A DNA stretch of 64,000 nucleotides, taken from assembly GCA_029250685.1 (NCBI GenBank), contig JAQXEU010000037.1, forward strand, positions 62,001 through 126,000, read 5' to 3'. The notes below the pieces were generated by a model that saw only the letters and a program-made list of their open reading frames with translations, did no database searches and had not been told where the DNA came from. A program made the position numbers and the translations under genes. Shown here one piece after another: positions 1 through 8,215 of the stretch (within the stretch, counting starts at the first letter, position 1; each line of letters begins with the position of its first letter). The stretch is from Polaribacter sp. Its GTDB lineage: Bacteria; Bacteroidota; Bacteroidia; Flavobacteriales; Flavobacteriaceae.

Positions 1-1
1 G

Positions 2-865
2 GCAAAAGTAGAATCGTCTTTTGATGATATATCAGAAGGAACTGAAGATTGGATTGAAATGATTAAAGGTTTCTATAATGAGTTTCATCCAACAGTAACT
101 TTTGTTTCTGAAAATGCCGAAAGAGAAAGCGGAGAACGTATTTTAGGAAATCACCCAGAATCAGGAAAAACGGTTTTAGTCCGTCTAGGTAAATTTGGAG
201 CGATGGCACAAATTGGAGATAGAGATGATGATGATAAACAATTTGCTAGTTTGCTAAAAGAGCAAAACTTAGGAACCATAACTTTAGAAGAAGCGTTAGA
301 TTTATTTTTGTTACCAAAAAATTTAGGAACATATGAAGCTGAAGAAGTGGTAGTTTCTAACGGTAGATTTGGTCCTTATATTAAGTTTGGAACCATGTAT
401 GTTTCCTTAGATAGAGGAGAAAATCCGATGGAGGTTGATTTAGAAAGAGCGACTGAATTAATTGTTGCAAAACAAGAAGCAGATGCACCAATTGCTGAAT
501 ATGAAAACTTACCAGTTCAAAAAGGAGTTGGAAGATTTGGTCCATTTATCAAATGGAATTCAATGTTTATCAACGTAAATAAAAAGTACGATTATGATAA
601 TTTAACATATGATAATATTGTTGAATTAATTGAAGACAAGAAGCGTAAAGAGATCGAAAAAGTGATTCATAATTGGGAAGAAGCAGGAATTAGAGTTGAA
701 AAAGCTCGTTGGGGAAGGTTTAATATTTTAAAAGGAAAAATTAAAATTGAAATGCCTAAAACTACAAATGCTAAAGAATTAACTTTAGAAGAAGTAGAGC
801 AAATTATTGCAGCAAAAGCACCAAAGAAAAAAACTACTAGAAAAAAAACTACTAAAAAGAAATAG
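2..865 (+). CDS. topA: DNA topoisomerase I, C-terminal part (5' end outside window)
   Basis: The reading frame is open from base 2, so the gene starts before the window; the ATG at 59 is internal. What is visible is the tail of bacterial topoisomerase I, which relaxes negatively supercoiled DNA through a transient 5'-phosphotyrosine link. The active-site tyrosine region lies upstream and cannot be seen. The visible part has repeated C-terminal topoisomerase modules, recognisable by the recurring pattern GRFGPYIKFG (about base 361) and GRFGPFIKW (about 532), as in other Bacteroidota TopA. It ends in a Lys/Arg/Thr-rich tail (AKAPKKKTTRKKTTKKK), a common DNA-binding extension. The next gene follows after 41 bases on the same strand. 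Confidence 0.95.
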   Translation, partial: AKVESSFDDISEGTEDWIEMIKGFYNEFHPTVTFVSENAERESGERILGNHPESGKTVLVRLGKFGAMAQIGDRDDDDKQFASLLKEQNLGTITLEEALDLFLLPKNLGTYEAEEVVVSNGRFGPYIKFGTMYVSLDRGENPMEVDLERATELIVAKQEADAPIAEYENLPVQKGVGRFGPFIKWNSMFINVNKKYDYDNLTYDNIVELIEDKKRKEIEKVIHNWEEAGIRVEKARWGRFNILKGKIKIEMPKTTNAKELTLEEVEQIIAAKAPKKKTTRKKTTKKK

Positions 866-906
866 CAATTAGTTATATTGCGTTCGTATAAGCGATAAAT
901 AAGTAC

Positions 907-2067
907 ATGAATTTCGATTTTTTAACCCCTATAAAAGATACGATCATTGCTCACTCAATGCTCCATTCTGCTCAAAGTTTCGGTAGGAATATTGCAGTAC
1001 ATTCTACGCAAAATGGTTTCCCTGAATTAGAAAATGTTCAAATTGCAATTTTTGGTGTTTTAGAAGATCGAAACGCTGAAGATAATTTAGGTTGTGGAGA
1101 AGATTTGCAGGCTATTCGTAAACACTTGTATCAATTGTTTCCAGGAAATTGGCACACAAATATTGCCGATTTAGGAAATATCATTAAAGGAAACTCTGTA
1201 GAAGACACTTATTTTGCAGTAACTATTTTAACAACATATTTATTAAAAAATAACATCATTCCAGTAATTATTGGAGGTAGTCAGGATATTACATATGCAA
1301 ATTATAGAGGTTATGATGCCCTTGAACAAACGGTAAATTTGGTTTCTGTTGATAGTAAATTTGATATTGGTTCTACAGAAGACGAACTAAATTCGCGCTC
1401 TTATTTGAGTAAAATAGTAATGAACGAGCCTAATAATTTGTTTAACTTTAGTAACATTGGTTATCAAACATATTATAATTCTCAAGAAGAATTAGATCTA
1501 TTAAATAGCTTGTTTTTTGATGCATATCGACTAGGAGAAGTAAAAGATTTAACGAAAGTTGAACCGATTATGAGAGATGCTGATGTTGTAAGTATTGATA
1601 TTGGTGCAATTCGTCAAAGTGAAGCACCAGCAAATAATAATTGTTCTCCAAACGGATTTTATGGAGAAGAGATTTGTGCAATTTCTCGTTACGCCGGAAT
1701 TAGTGATAAAGTAACCTCATTTGGGATTTACGAATACAATTCGAAGTTTGATAATAACAATCAAACTGCGCATTTGATTTCACAAATGATTTGGTATTTT
1801 ATTGAAGGCGTGAATTATAGAGCGAAAGATTACCCTTTTAGTACAAAAGAATCGTATCAGAAATTTATTGTTTTAGTTGAGAGTGACGATCCAATTAATT
1901 TTTACAAAAGTGATAAAAGCGGAAGATGGTGGATGGAGATAAATATCATAACAAATAATAAATACAAAAGACATGCGTTAATACCATGTACATATCAAGA
2001 TTACCTTGAAGCAATTGATCAAAAAATACCTGAAAGATGGTATAAAGCTTTAAGAAAATTAATGTAG
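907..2067 (+). CDS. Arginase/formimidoylglutamase-fold protein with degenerate metal site
   Basis: A 386-residue protein of the ureohydrolase (arginase/agmatinase/formimidoylglutamase) superfamily. The three family motifs are recognisable but altered: GGSQD where GGDHS is usual, VDSKFD where DAHxD is usual, and SIDIGAIRQSEAP where SxDxDxxDP is usual. Of the six classical Mn ligands, three Asp remain and two His and one Asp are replaced (by Gln, Lys and Gly). Normal arginase-type dinuclear Mn chemistry is therefore unlikely; it may be a pseudoenzyme or bind a different ligand. It lies between topA and gldK on the same strand, 110 bases before gldK, an arrangement I recall from other flavobacteria. 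No signal peptide is visible, so it is probably cytoplasmic. Family assignment is good; function is unknown. Confidence 0.8.
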   Translation: MNFDFLTPIKDTIIAHSMLHSAQSFGRNIAVHSTQNGFPELENVQIAIFGVLEDRNAEDNLGCGEDLQAIRKHLYQLFPGNWHTNIADLGNIIKGNSVEDTYFAVTILTTYLLKNNIIPVIIGGSQDITYANYRGYDALEQTVNLVSVDSKFDIGSTEDELNSRSYLSKIVMNEPNNLFNFSNIGYQTYYNSQEELDLLNSLFFDAYRLGEVKDLTKVEPIMRDADVVSIDIGAIRQSEAPANNNCSPNGFYGEEICAISRYAGISDKVTSFGIYEYNSKFDNNNQTAHLISQMIWYFIEGVNYRAKDYPFSTKESYQKFIVLVESDDPINFYKSDKSGRWWMEINIITNNKYKRHALIPCTYQDYLEAIDQKIPERWYKALRKLM

Positions 2068-2177
2068 AATTAAATGCTAATTTATTGTTAGCTATTGAAA
2101 TATAAAGTATTAAAACGATTGTTTTTTATAAAAAAAAGAATAGGTTTACGAACTTTTTGAGGAAAGATTATATACAT

Positions 2178-3560
2178 ATGAAGAGAGTAGCATTATTTGC
2201 ACTGATAGTAGTCACGCTTTATAGTTGTGGCTCTAATGATAGAGGAGAGTTGACCGGAGTTAATTCTAAAAGGAAATGGTTCGCAGAAAAACCTATGGGA
2301 ATGACTTTAATTCCTGGTGGTTCGTTTACTATGGGTAAACAAGATGAAGATTTAATGGGAGCTTTAAGTGCACCAACTAAAACAGTTACAGTTCGTCCTT
2401 TTTACATGGATGAAACTGAAGTTACAAATAGCGAGTACAAACAATTTGTATACTGGGTAAAAGATTCTGTTGTAAGAACAAAATTGGCATATAAAGCAGC
2501 AGAGGTAAATTTACTTTCTGATGGAAATGCTGATGGATCTCCATTATCTGGTGGAATTCACGATTTTTCATTTGCTGTAATTGGTACTACTAATGCAAAT
2601 CCATATCATAAATACATGTTAGAAAACTATTATGATATTGGTGGAGGTTTAGATTCTTTAAGACCTTTGAAAAAAGACATTGATATTATTTGGAATAAAA
2701 ATGATTATCCAGATGTAAATTATGTAGAGGTAATGGATTCACTTTATTTGAAAAAAGATGAAGCTGTTGATGGTAATAGAAGTTTTAATCCAAAGTTTTT
2801 AAATTACAGATATTTTTGGTTTGATAAAGAAGTTGCTGCAAGAAGAGGAGGTAATAGAAAAGATTTTTTACGTACAGAAATGATTAATATTTATCCGGAT
2901 ACAACGGTTTGGGTAAAAGATTTTAATTATTCATATAACGATCCAATGCATCAAGATTATTTTTATCACCAAGCTTATGGAGATTATCCTGTAGTTGGTG
3001 TTAACTGGTATCAAGCAGGAGCTTTCTGTAATTGGAGAACAAAAAATAAGAATGATTATTTAAGAGCAAGAAAAAACACAGTTGCAGTTCCAAGTTTTAG
3101 ACTTCCAACAGAAGCAGAATGGGAATACGCAGCGCGTGGTGGATTAAATTTCGCAAAATATCCTTGGGGTGGGCCAAGTACAACAAGTGATAGAGGTTGT
3201 TTTTTAGCAAATTTTAAACCTGTAAGAGGAGATTATGCTGTTGATGGCGCTTTATATACAATGGAAGGGAAATCGTTTAACGCAAATGATTATGGATTGT
3301 ATAATATGGCTGGAAATGTTTCAGAATGGACAAATTCATCATACAACATGTCATCATACTATTTAGGTTCTACAATGAACCCGAATATTGAAGACAGAAA
3401 CAATAAAAGAAAAATAATTCGTGGTGGTTCTTGGAAAGACGTAGCTTACTTTTTAGAAGTAAGTTCTAGAGATTACGAATATGCAGATACTGCAAGAAGT
3501 TATATCGGTTTTAGAACTGTACAAAATTACTTGGGTAAAATTTACGGCAAAAACAAATAA
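2178..3560 (+). CDS. gldK: Type IX secretion/gliding lipoprotein GldK
   Basis: GldK is an outer-membrane lipoprotein of the type IX secretion system (T9SS), forming with GldN a ring in the periplasm under the outer membrane. The start at 2178 is chosen over an in-frame TTG at 2157 because it places a lipoprotein signal peptide at the N terminus, with lipobox LYSC and Cys17 as the lipidated residue. The rest is a formylglycine-generating-enzyme/sulfatase-modifying-factor fold: TMGKQDED, RLPTEAEWEYAARGG, YGLYNMAGNVSEWT and RGGSWKD are typical. In GldK this fold is structural rather than catalytic. The length, 460 residues, is normal. It is first in gldKLMN; gldL follows after 32 bases. Confidence 0.95.
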   Translation: MKRVALFALIVVTLYSCGSNDRGELTGVNSKRKWFAEKPMGMTLIPGGSFTMGKQDEDLMGALSAPTKTVTVRPFYMDETEVTNSEYKQFVYWVKDSVVRTKLAYKAAEVNLLSDGNADGSPLSGGIHDFSFAVIGTTNANPYHKYMLENYYDIGGGLDSLRPLKKDIDIIWNKNDYPDVNYVEVMDSLYLKKDEAVDGNRSFNPKFLNYRYFWFDKEVAARRGGNRKDFLRTEMINIYPDTTVWVKDFNYSYNDPMHQDYFYHQAYGDYPVVGVNWYQAGAFCNWRTKNKNDYLRARKNTVAVPSFRLPTEAEWEYAARGGLNFAKYPWGGPSTTSDRGCFLANFKPVRGDYAVDGALYTMEGKSFNANDYGLYNMAGNVSEWTNSSYNMSSYYLGSTMNPNIEDRNNKRKIIRGGSWKDVAYFLEVSSRDYEYADTARSYIGFRTVQNYLGKIYGKNK

Positions 3561-3592
3561 ATATATTAGCTAGCCCCCTAAAAACAAAAATT

Positions 3593-4219
3593 ATGGCACA
3601 ATCAAGAAAAAACAAAAAAATAATGAATATGGTTTACGGCCTAGGAGCTGCAATCGTTATTCTTGGAGCGCTTTTTAAAATACAGCACATAACAATATTC
3701 GGTATTTCCGGTGGATTTATGTTAACTCTTGGTTTAATAGTAGAAGCAGGAGTATTTGCAGTCTCTGCTTTTGAACCTGTAGATGATGATTTAGATTGGA
3801 GTAAAGTATATCCAGAATTAGGAGATTCTGATGAAGAGGCAACTGGAGCAAATGGAATGCTTTCTAAAAAATTAGATAATTTATTAAGAGAAGCAGAATT
3901 AGATAATACACTTATTAAAAGCTTTGGCGATAGTATAAAAGATTTTAAAAGTGCAGCACAAGGTTTAACAGTAGCGTCTGAAACTATTTCTGCAACAAGT
4001 AGTTATAATGAAGAAATAGCCAAAGCTGTTTCTCAAATGGAATCTTTAAACGGATTGTATCAAGTACAAGTTCAAAATGCAGATAAACAAGCAGAGTTGA
4101 ACAATTCATTAGCTGAAAATTCTGAGAAATTACAACAACAAATGGAATCATTAGCCGAAAATATGTCTTCTTTAAATGGAGTTTATGGTGGAATGTTATC
4201 TGCAATGTCAAGCAAATAA
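3593..4219 (+). CDS. gldL: Type IX secretion motor protein GldL
   Basis: GldL is the inner-membrane proton-channel subunit of the T9SS/gliding motor, working with GldM to turn proton flow into torque. The 208-residue protein shows two N-terminal membrane helices at about residues 13-33 and 38-58, the latter followed by an acidic segment (EPVDDDLDWSKVYPELGD). The cytoplasmic part from about 85 onward is helical and probably coiled coil, rich in Glu, Gln and Ser. A Glu in the second helix (EAGVF) is in the position of the functionally important glutamate known in this family. It lies between gldK (32-base gap) and gldM (32-base gap), with no terminator between, so co-transcription is likely. 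Confidence 0.95.
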   Translation: MAQSRKNKKIMNMVYGLGAAIVILGALFKIQHITIFGISGGFMLTLGLIVEAGVFAVSAFEPVDDDLDWSKVYPELGDSDEEATGANGMLSKKLDNLLREAELDNTLIKSFGDSIKDFKSAAQGLTVASETISATSSYNEEIAKAVSQMESLNGLYQVQVQNADKQAELNNSLAENSEKLQQQMESLAENMSSLNGVYGGMLSAMSSK

Positions 4220-4251
4220 TTAGTAATAATTTATAACTAAACTAATTAGAT

Positions 4252-5787
4252 ATGGCAGGAGGAAAAATGTCCCCAAGACAAAAAATGATAAACTTAATGT
4301 ATCTTGTATTTATTGCAATGTTAGCAATGAATATGAGTAAAGAGGTTTTATCAGCATTCGGTTTTATGAATGAAGGAATTTCTGAGAATAATACAACAAC
4401 AACTCAGAAAAATAATGCAGCTTATTTAAGTTTAAGCTCAAAAGCAACAGATCAACCAGCAGAATATGGTCCTTTAAATCAACAAGCATTAGAAATTAAA
4501 GGAGTAGCAGAGAACTTTTATTCGTACTTAGATAATTTAAAATCTAAAATGACTGAAGGTATAGAAGATGACAAAGCGTATCAATCTATGGATAAAACAG
4601 ATTTCTTAGATTCTTACTTTTTTCTAGGAGATGGTTTTACAGCTGAAGGAGATGATTTCTTAGCTAAAATTGCAAGTTTTAGAGATGGAATTAAAGCTGC
4701 GTTAGGAAACAATGAAACATTAAAATCTACAGTTGATAGAAGATTTAATACAGATGTTCAATTAGATGCAGATAATAAAGAAATTCCTTGGCTAAAATAT
4801 AGATACGAAGGGTTTCCATTAATTGCATCGATTGCAAACTTAACACAAATGCAATCGAATATAAAGAATACAGAAAGTGATATTTTAACAACCTTATTAG
4901 GTGGTAAATTAGAAAGTGAAGTATCTTTAAGCAATTATAAAGGAATTGTTCAGTTAGATAAAACTGCATATTATGTTGGAGAAAAAGTAACTGGTAAAGT
5001 TGTATTAGGTCGTTACGATGCGAATATGAAACCAGATAAAGTTACTTTAAACGGACGTAATTATACAAATGTAAAATCTGGACAAGTAATTTTAGATTTT
5101 AGAGCTAACAAATTAGGAGATAATGATATTAAAGGAGTTATTAGTTTTACGGAGAATGGTAAATCTGTTCCAGTAGCATTTAATAGTTCTTATACAGTCA
5201 TTCCGGAGCCTAACGATGCAGTAATTTCTGCGGATGCAATGAATGTTGTATATCGTGGTGTAGATAATCCTGTTTCGGTTTCGTTACCAGGTGTTAGTAA
5301 TAATAATTTAAATGTTTCTGCAACTGGTGGTTTAATTGCTAAAAGTGGATCTAGTTATCTTCTAAAACCAGGAAAAGGAAACGAAATGAAAGTAAATGTT
5401 AGCGCAACTTTAAGTAGCGGGAAAAAGGTGAATTCACCTAAAAAATTTAGAATAAAAGACATTCCTCCAGCAATGGGAACAGCAAGAGGTGGTTTTGGTA
5501 TTGTTAAAATGCCAAAGACTAGTGTAGGACGCGTGACTATTGGAGCAGGATTACAAGATTTTGTTTTTGACTTAAAGTTAAAAGTAACAAAGTTCTCTGT
5601 AAAGGTTCCTGGTCAATTAGCCGTTACAGTAAATGGTACAACTTTTAATGCCGCTGCTAAAAAAGCAATAGGTAGAGCAAGAAGAGGGCAACAGATTACA
5701 ATTTTTGATATTGAAGCTGTTATTGAAAACAATACATCTTACAAGCTTAAAAAAGTAATGCCTGTAATTATTGAAATTTCAAATTAA
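4252..5787 (+). CDS. gldM: Type IX secretion motor protein GldM
   Basis: GldM is the rotor/shaft partner of GldL. It has one N-terminal membrane helix (about residues 14-32, within MINLMYLVFIAMLAMNMSK) and a long periplasmic part that reaches the GldK/GldN ring. The 511-residue length fits the family. The periplasmic part begins with a helical domain (residues 40-220) and continues as successive beta-rich domains (KTAYYVGEKVTGKVVLGRYD; the C-terminal one near IKDIPPAMGTARGG). The start ATG at 4252 is followed by MAGGKMSPRQKM, the conserved beginning of this family. It lies 32 bases after gldL and 16 bases before gldN. Confidence 0.96.
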   Translation: MAGGKMSPRQKMINLMYLVFIAMLAMNMSKEVLSAFGFMNEGISENNTTTTQKNNAAYLSLSSKATDQPAEYGPLNQQALEIKGVAENFYSYLDNLKSKMTEGIEDDKAYQSMDKTDFLDSYFFLGDGFTAEGDDFLAKIASFRDGIKAALGNNETLKSTVDRRFNTDVQLDADNKEIPWLKYRYEGFPLIASIANLTQMQSNIKNTESDILTTLLGGKLESEVSLSNYKGIVQLDKTAYYVGEKVTGKVVLGRYDANMKPDKVTLNGRNYTNVKSGQVILDFRANKLGDNDIKGVISFTENGKSVPVAFNSSYTVIPEPNDAVISADAMNVVYRGVDNPVSVSLPGVSNNNLNVSATGGLIAKSGSSYLLKPGKGNEMKVNVSATLSSGKKVNSPKKFRIKDIPPAMGTARGGFGIVKMPKTSVGRVTIGAGLQDFVFDLKLKVTKFSVKVPGQLAVTVNGTTFNAAAKKAIGRARRGQQITIFDIEAVIENNTSYKLKKVMPVIIEISN

Positions 5788-5803
5788 GATTAAACTAAGT
5801 AGT

Positions 5804-6661
5804 ATGAATGGAAAACGTTTTTATATTGTTTTTTTAGCATTAATTACCTCAGGGATAATTAACGCACAAGCCAATTTATTAAATTCAACATCTGTTGATC
5901 AAATTGGAAAGAAAACAAAAGAACAATTGTTGGCAGATAATGATACACCTTTACCTTATAGGTATATTGACGATAGAGATATTTTATGGTCTAAAGTTGT
6001 TTGGGAAATTATTGATTTAAATCAAAAAATTAATCTTCCTTATTATTTTCCTATTGATACTGCTAATATTTCTAAAGATCGTAGATCGTTATTTGATACC
6101 TTGTATAAAGGAATTAAAACAGGGAAAATTAAAGAAGCATATTCTGATGATTTTTTCAATTCTAAAATTACGAGACAAGAAATCTCTGAACTACTTTTTA
6201 ATGCGCGTCCAAACGGAAATGACATCGATACATTTAGAGTTAGTACACAAGATATTACAGCCTATAAGATTAAAGGAATGTGGTATTTTGATAAAAGACA
6301 AGGAGAATTAAAATATCGATTATTAGCAATTGCGCCTTTAGGACCAGATGTGAAAACAATGGGAGTTTCTGAAGTTGAAGATGACAATTTATATCCGTTA
6401 TTTTGGATTTTTTATCCGTCGGCTAGAAATGTTTTGCACAAAGCAAAAGTATTTAATCCAAAGAACTCATCACATCCAATTTCCTTTGATCACTTGCTAA
6501 ATGCTAGGCGATTTGCCTCCTTTGTTGTGCGGACAGAAAACATTTATGACAATCGAAAAATATCCGATTATGTAAGAGGAAATTCTTTATTTCAATTGCT
6601 AGAAGCAGACAAGATTAAAGAAGAGATTAGAAATAGAGAAATTGATATGTGGAATTACTAA
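5804..6661 (+). CDS. gldN: Type IX secretion/gliding protein GldN
   Basis: GldN (PorN) is the periplasmic partner of GldK in the T9SS ring. The start at 5804 is preferred over an in-frame TTG at 5771 that would overlap gldM, because 5804 gives a clean signal peptide: a short basic start (MNGKRFY), a hydrophobic stretch and cleavage after INAQA. The mature part carries the family features YRYIDDRDILWSKVVWEIIDLNQ (split here over residues about 52-74) and YRLLAIAPLGPD. Its length, 285 residues, is typical. It is the last gene of the cluster, with a strong terminator 20 bases downstream. Confidence 0.95.
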   Translation: MNGKRFYIVFLALITSGIINAQANLLNSTSVDQIGKKTKEQLLADNDTPLPYRYIDDRDILWSKVVWEIIDLNQKINLPYYFPIDTANISKDRRSLFDTLYKGIKTGKIKEAYSDDFFNSKITRQEISELLFNARPNGNDIDTFRVSTQDITAYKIKGMWYFDKRQGELKYRLLAIAPLGPDVKTMGVSEVEDDNLYPLFWIFYPSARNVLHKAKVFNPKNSSHPISFDHLLNARRFASFVVRTENIYDNRKISDYVRGNSLFQLLEADKIKEEIRNREIDMWNY

Positions 6662-6680
6662 TGTCAATTCAATAAATAAT

Positions 6681-6713
6681 AAAAAAGCGTTCTGAATTTC
6701 AGAACGCTTTTTT
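6681..6713 (+). terminator. Intrinsic terminator after gldKLMN
   Basis: A near-perfect inverted repeat with core AGCGTTCTGAA/TTCAGAACGCT is flanked by an A run upstream and a T run downstream. It follows the gldN stop by 20 bases and closes the topA-gld transcription unit. Confidence 0.85.
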
Positions 6714-6738
6714 GCGTTTAATAGCGTATTTTTACCAC

Positions 6739-7785
6739 ATGAGAGTAGCTTATATTGTTGTTGGTTTGGGTTTGGCTGGTTTGGCTTTTGTTGAGGAATT
6801 AATTGCCGCTAAAAAAACATTTATTGTTTTTGAAGACGATTCTCAAACATCTTCTTTAGTTGCTGGCGGTGTATACAATCCTGTAATTTTAAAACGATTT
6901 ACGCCAGTTTGGAATGCCGAAAAACAATTAGAAACAGCGCTTCCTTTTTATAAAAAAATTGAAGAAAAACTGAACCTGAAGATTGACATTAAGTTTAAAA
7001 TCAGAAAAGCTTTTAAATCCATTGAAGATCAAAATAATTGGTTTGAAGCATCAGATAAACCAATGCTTTCTAATTTTATGAATCCAGAGATTCTGAATGA
7101 AAAAATTGATGCTGTTGTTGCTGATTTTGGTTTTGGAGAAGTAGAAAATACAGGAAGAATTGATACTGAAAAATTGGTAACTGCTTATAGAAACTACTTG
7201 AAGGAAAACGCGCAAATTGTTTTTGAAAAGTTTGATTATGATTCGATAGAATTTAATAAAGAAAGTGTTTCATACAATACTATTGAAGCAAACCGAATTG
7301 TTTTTTGTGAAGGTTTTGGAATCAAACAAAATCCGTTTTTTAATGACTTGCCTTTAAATGAAGTAAAAGGAGAGTTGTTTACAATTCACGCGCCAGAATT
7401 AGATATCGATTTTTTATTAAAATCAACCTTGTTTGTAATGCCTTTAGGAAATCACCATTATAAAGTCGGCGCAACTTTTAATTGGAAAGACAAAACATTA
7501 GATCTAACCAAGGCAGGAAAAGAAGAGTTGATTGAGAAACTAAAAAAAGTAATTAAAGTTCCGTACACAATTGTAAAGCAATTTGCAGGAATTAGGCCAA
7601 CAGTAAAAGACAGAAGACCAATGGTTGGTGTTCATCTAGAGAAACCAGAATTAATCGTTTTAAACGGTTTGGGAACGCGTGGAGTTATGATTGCGCCAAC
7701 AATTGCTAAAAACCTTTTTAATCACTTAGAAAAGGGTGAAATGTTAGATAAAGAAATAGATATTAAAAGATTTATTAAGAATTAG
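6739..7785 (+). CDS. FAD-dependent oxidoreductase (DadA/glycine-oxidase-like)
   Basis: A 348-residue member of the FAD-dependent oxidoreductase family that includes D-amino-acid dehydrogenases, glycine oxidase and ThiO. The N terminus is a dinucleotide-binding Rossmann motif (VVGLGLAGLA, then a basic/acidic end near IVFEDD). A Gly-rich segment SSLVAGGVYNP and a C-terminal GIRPTVKDRRPMVG plus LNGLGTRGVMIAP, which contacts the flavin in this family, are also present. The start at 6739 is used instead of a TTG at 6712 that lies within the preceding terminator. The substrate cannot be told from sequence. Its last 11 bases overlap the convergent DUF983 gene. Confidence 0.8.
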   Translation: MRVAYIVVGLGLAGLAFVEELIAAKKTFIVFEDDSQTSSLVAGGVYNPVILKRFTPVWNAEKQLETALPFYKKIEEKLNLKIDIKFKIRKAFKSIEDQNNWFEASDKPMLSNFMNPEILNEKIDAVVADFGFGEVENTGRIDTEKLVTAYRNYLKENAQIVFEKFDYDSIEFNKESVSYNTIEANRIVFCEGFGIKQNPFFNDLPLNEVKGELFTIHAPELDIDFLLKSTLFVMPLGNHHYKVGATFNWKDKTLDLTKAGKEELIEKLKKVIKVPYTIVKQFAGIRPTVKDRRPMVGVHLEKPELIVLNGLGTRGVMIAPTIAKNLFNHLEKGEMLDKEIDIKRFIKN

Positions 7786-8161
7786 CTTTATCTTTTTTTT
7801 CAAAAGCAACAAACATATTAATCCAAAGAATTCTAGAAAGTCTCATATTTAAAGGCATCAAAATTACTGCGGTAATTAAAATGGCCGCAAAAGATTCTAA
7901 AATTTCTAACCCAATAAAAACTTTTGCAATAATAAATACAGCTACAAACATGGCTACAGTAATTCCGTAACTCACATACATCGCGCCATAAAAAAAAGAC
8001 GGTTCTAACATGTATTTTAAATCGCAATTTGGACAATTATCATGCAATTTTGTAATTTTATTTGGGTGATAAGTAAGTTTGTGTTTGAAAAAATCTCCTT
8101 CATGGCATTTAGGACATTTATGGTTGAAAATGCTGTATAATTTTGTGCCTTTCTTAAACAT
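7775..8161 (-). CDS. DUF983 small membrane protein with zinc-ribbon-like cysteines
   Basis: A 128-residue protein with two CxxC pairs near the N terminus (CPKCHEGDFF and CPNCDLKY), which look like a zinc ribbon. Two membrane helices follow (about residues 60-80 and 85-105). This is the DUF983 pattern; the biochemical role is unknown. The start at 8161 (MFKKGTKLYS) is preferred to upstream in-frame alternatives because it matches the usual family beginning and leaves room for the divergent ABC-F gene start at 8216. The 3' end overlaps the FAD oxidoreductase on the opposite strand by 11 bases. Confidence 0.8.
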   Translation of the reverse strand: MFKKGTKLYSIFNHKCPKCHEGDFFKHKLTYHPNKITKLHDNCPNCDLKYMLEPSFFYGAMYVSYGITVAMFVAVFIIAKVFIGLEILESFAAILITAVILMPLNMRLSRILWINMFVAFEKKDKANS

Positions 8162-8215
8162 GATTACTCTAATTATTTTAAGTAGATTTGCAATCACAAA
8201 TTTACAAAAAAATAC

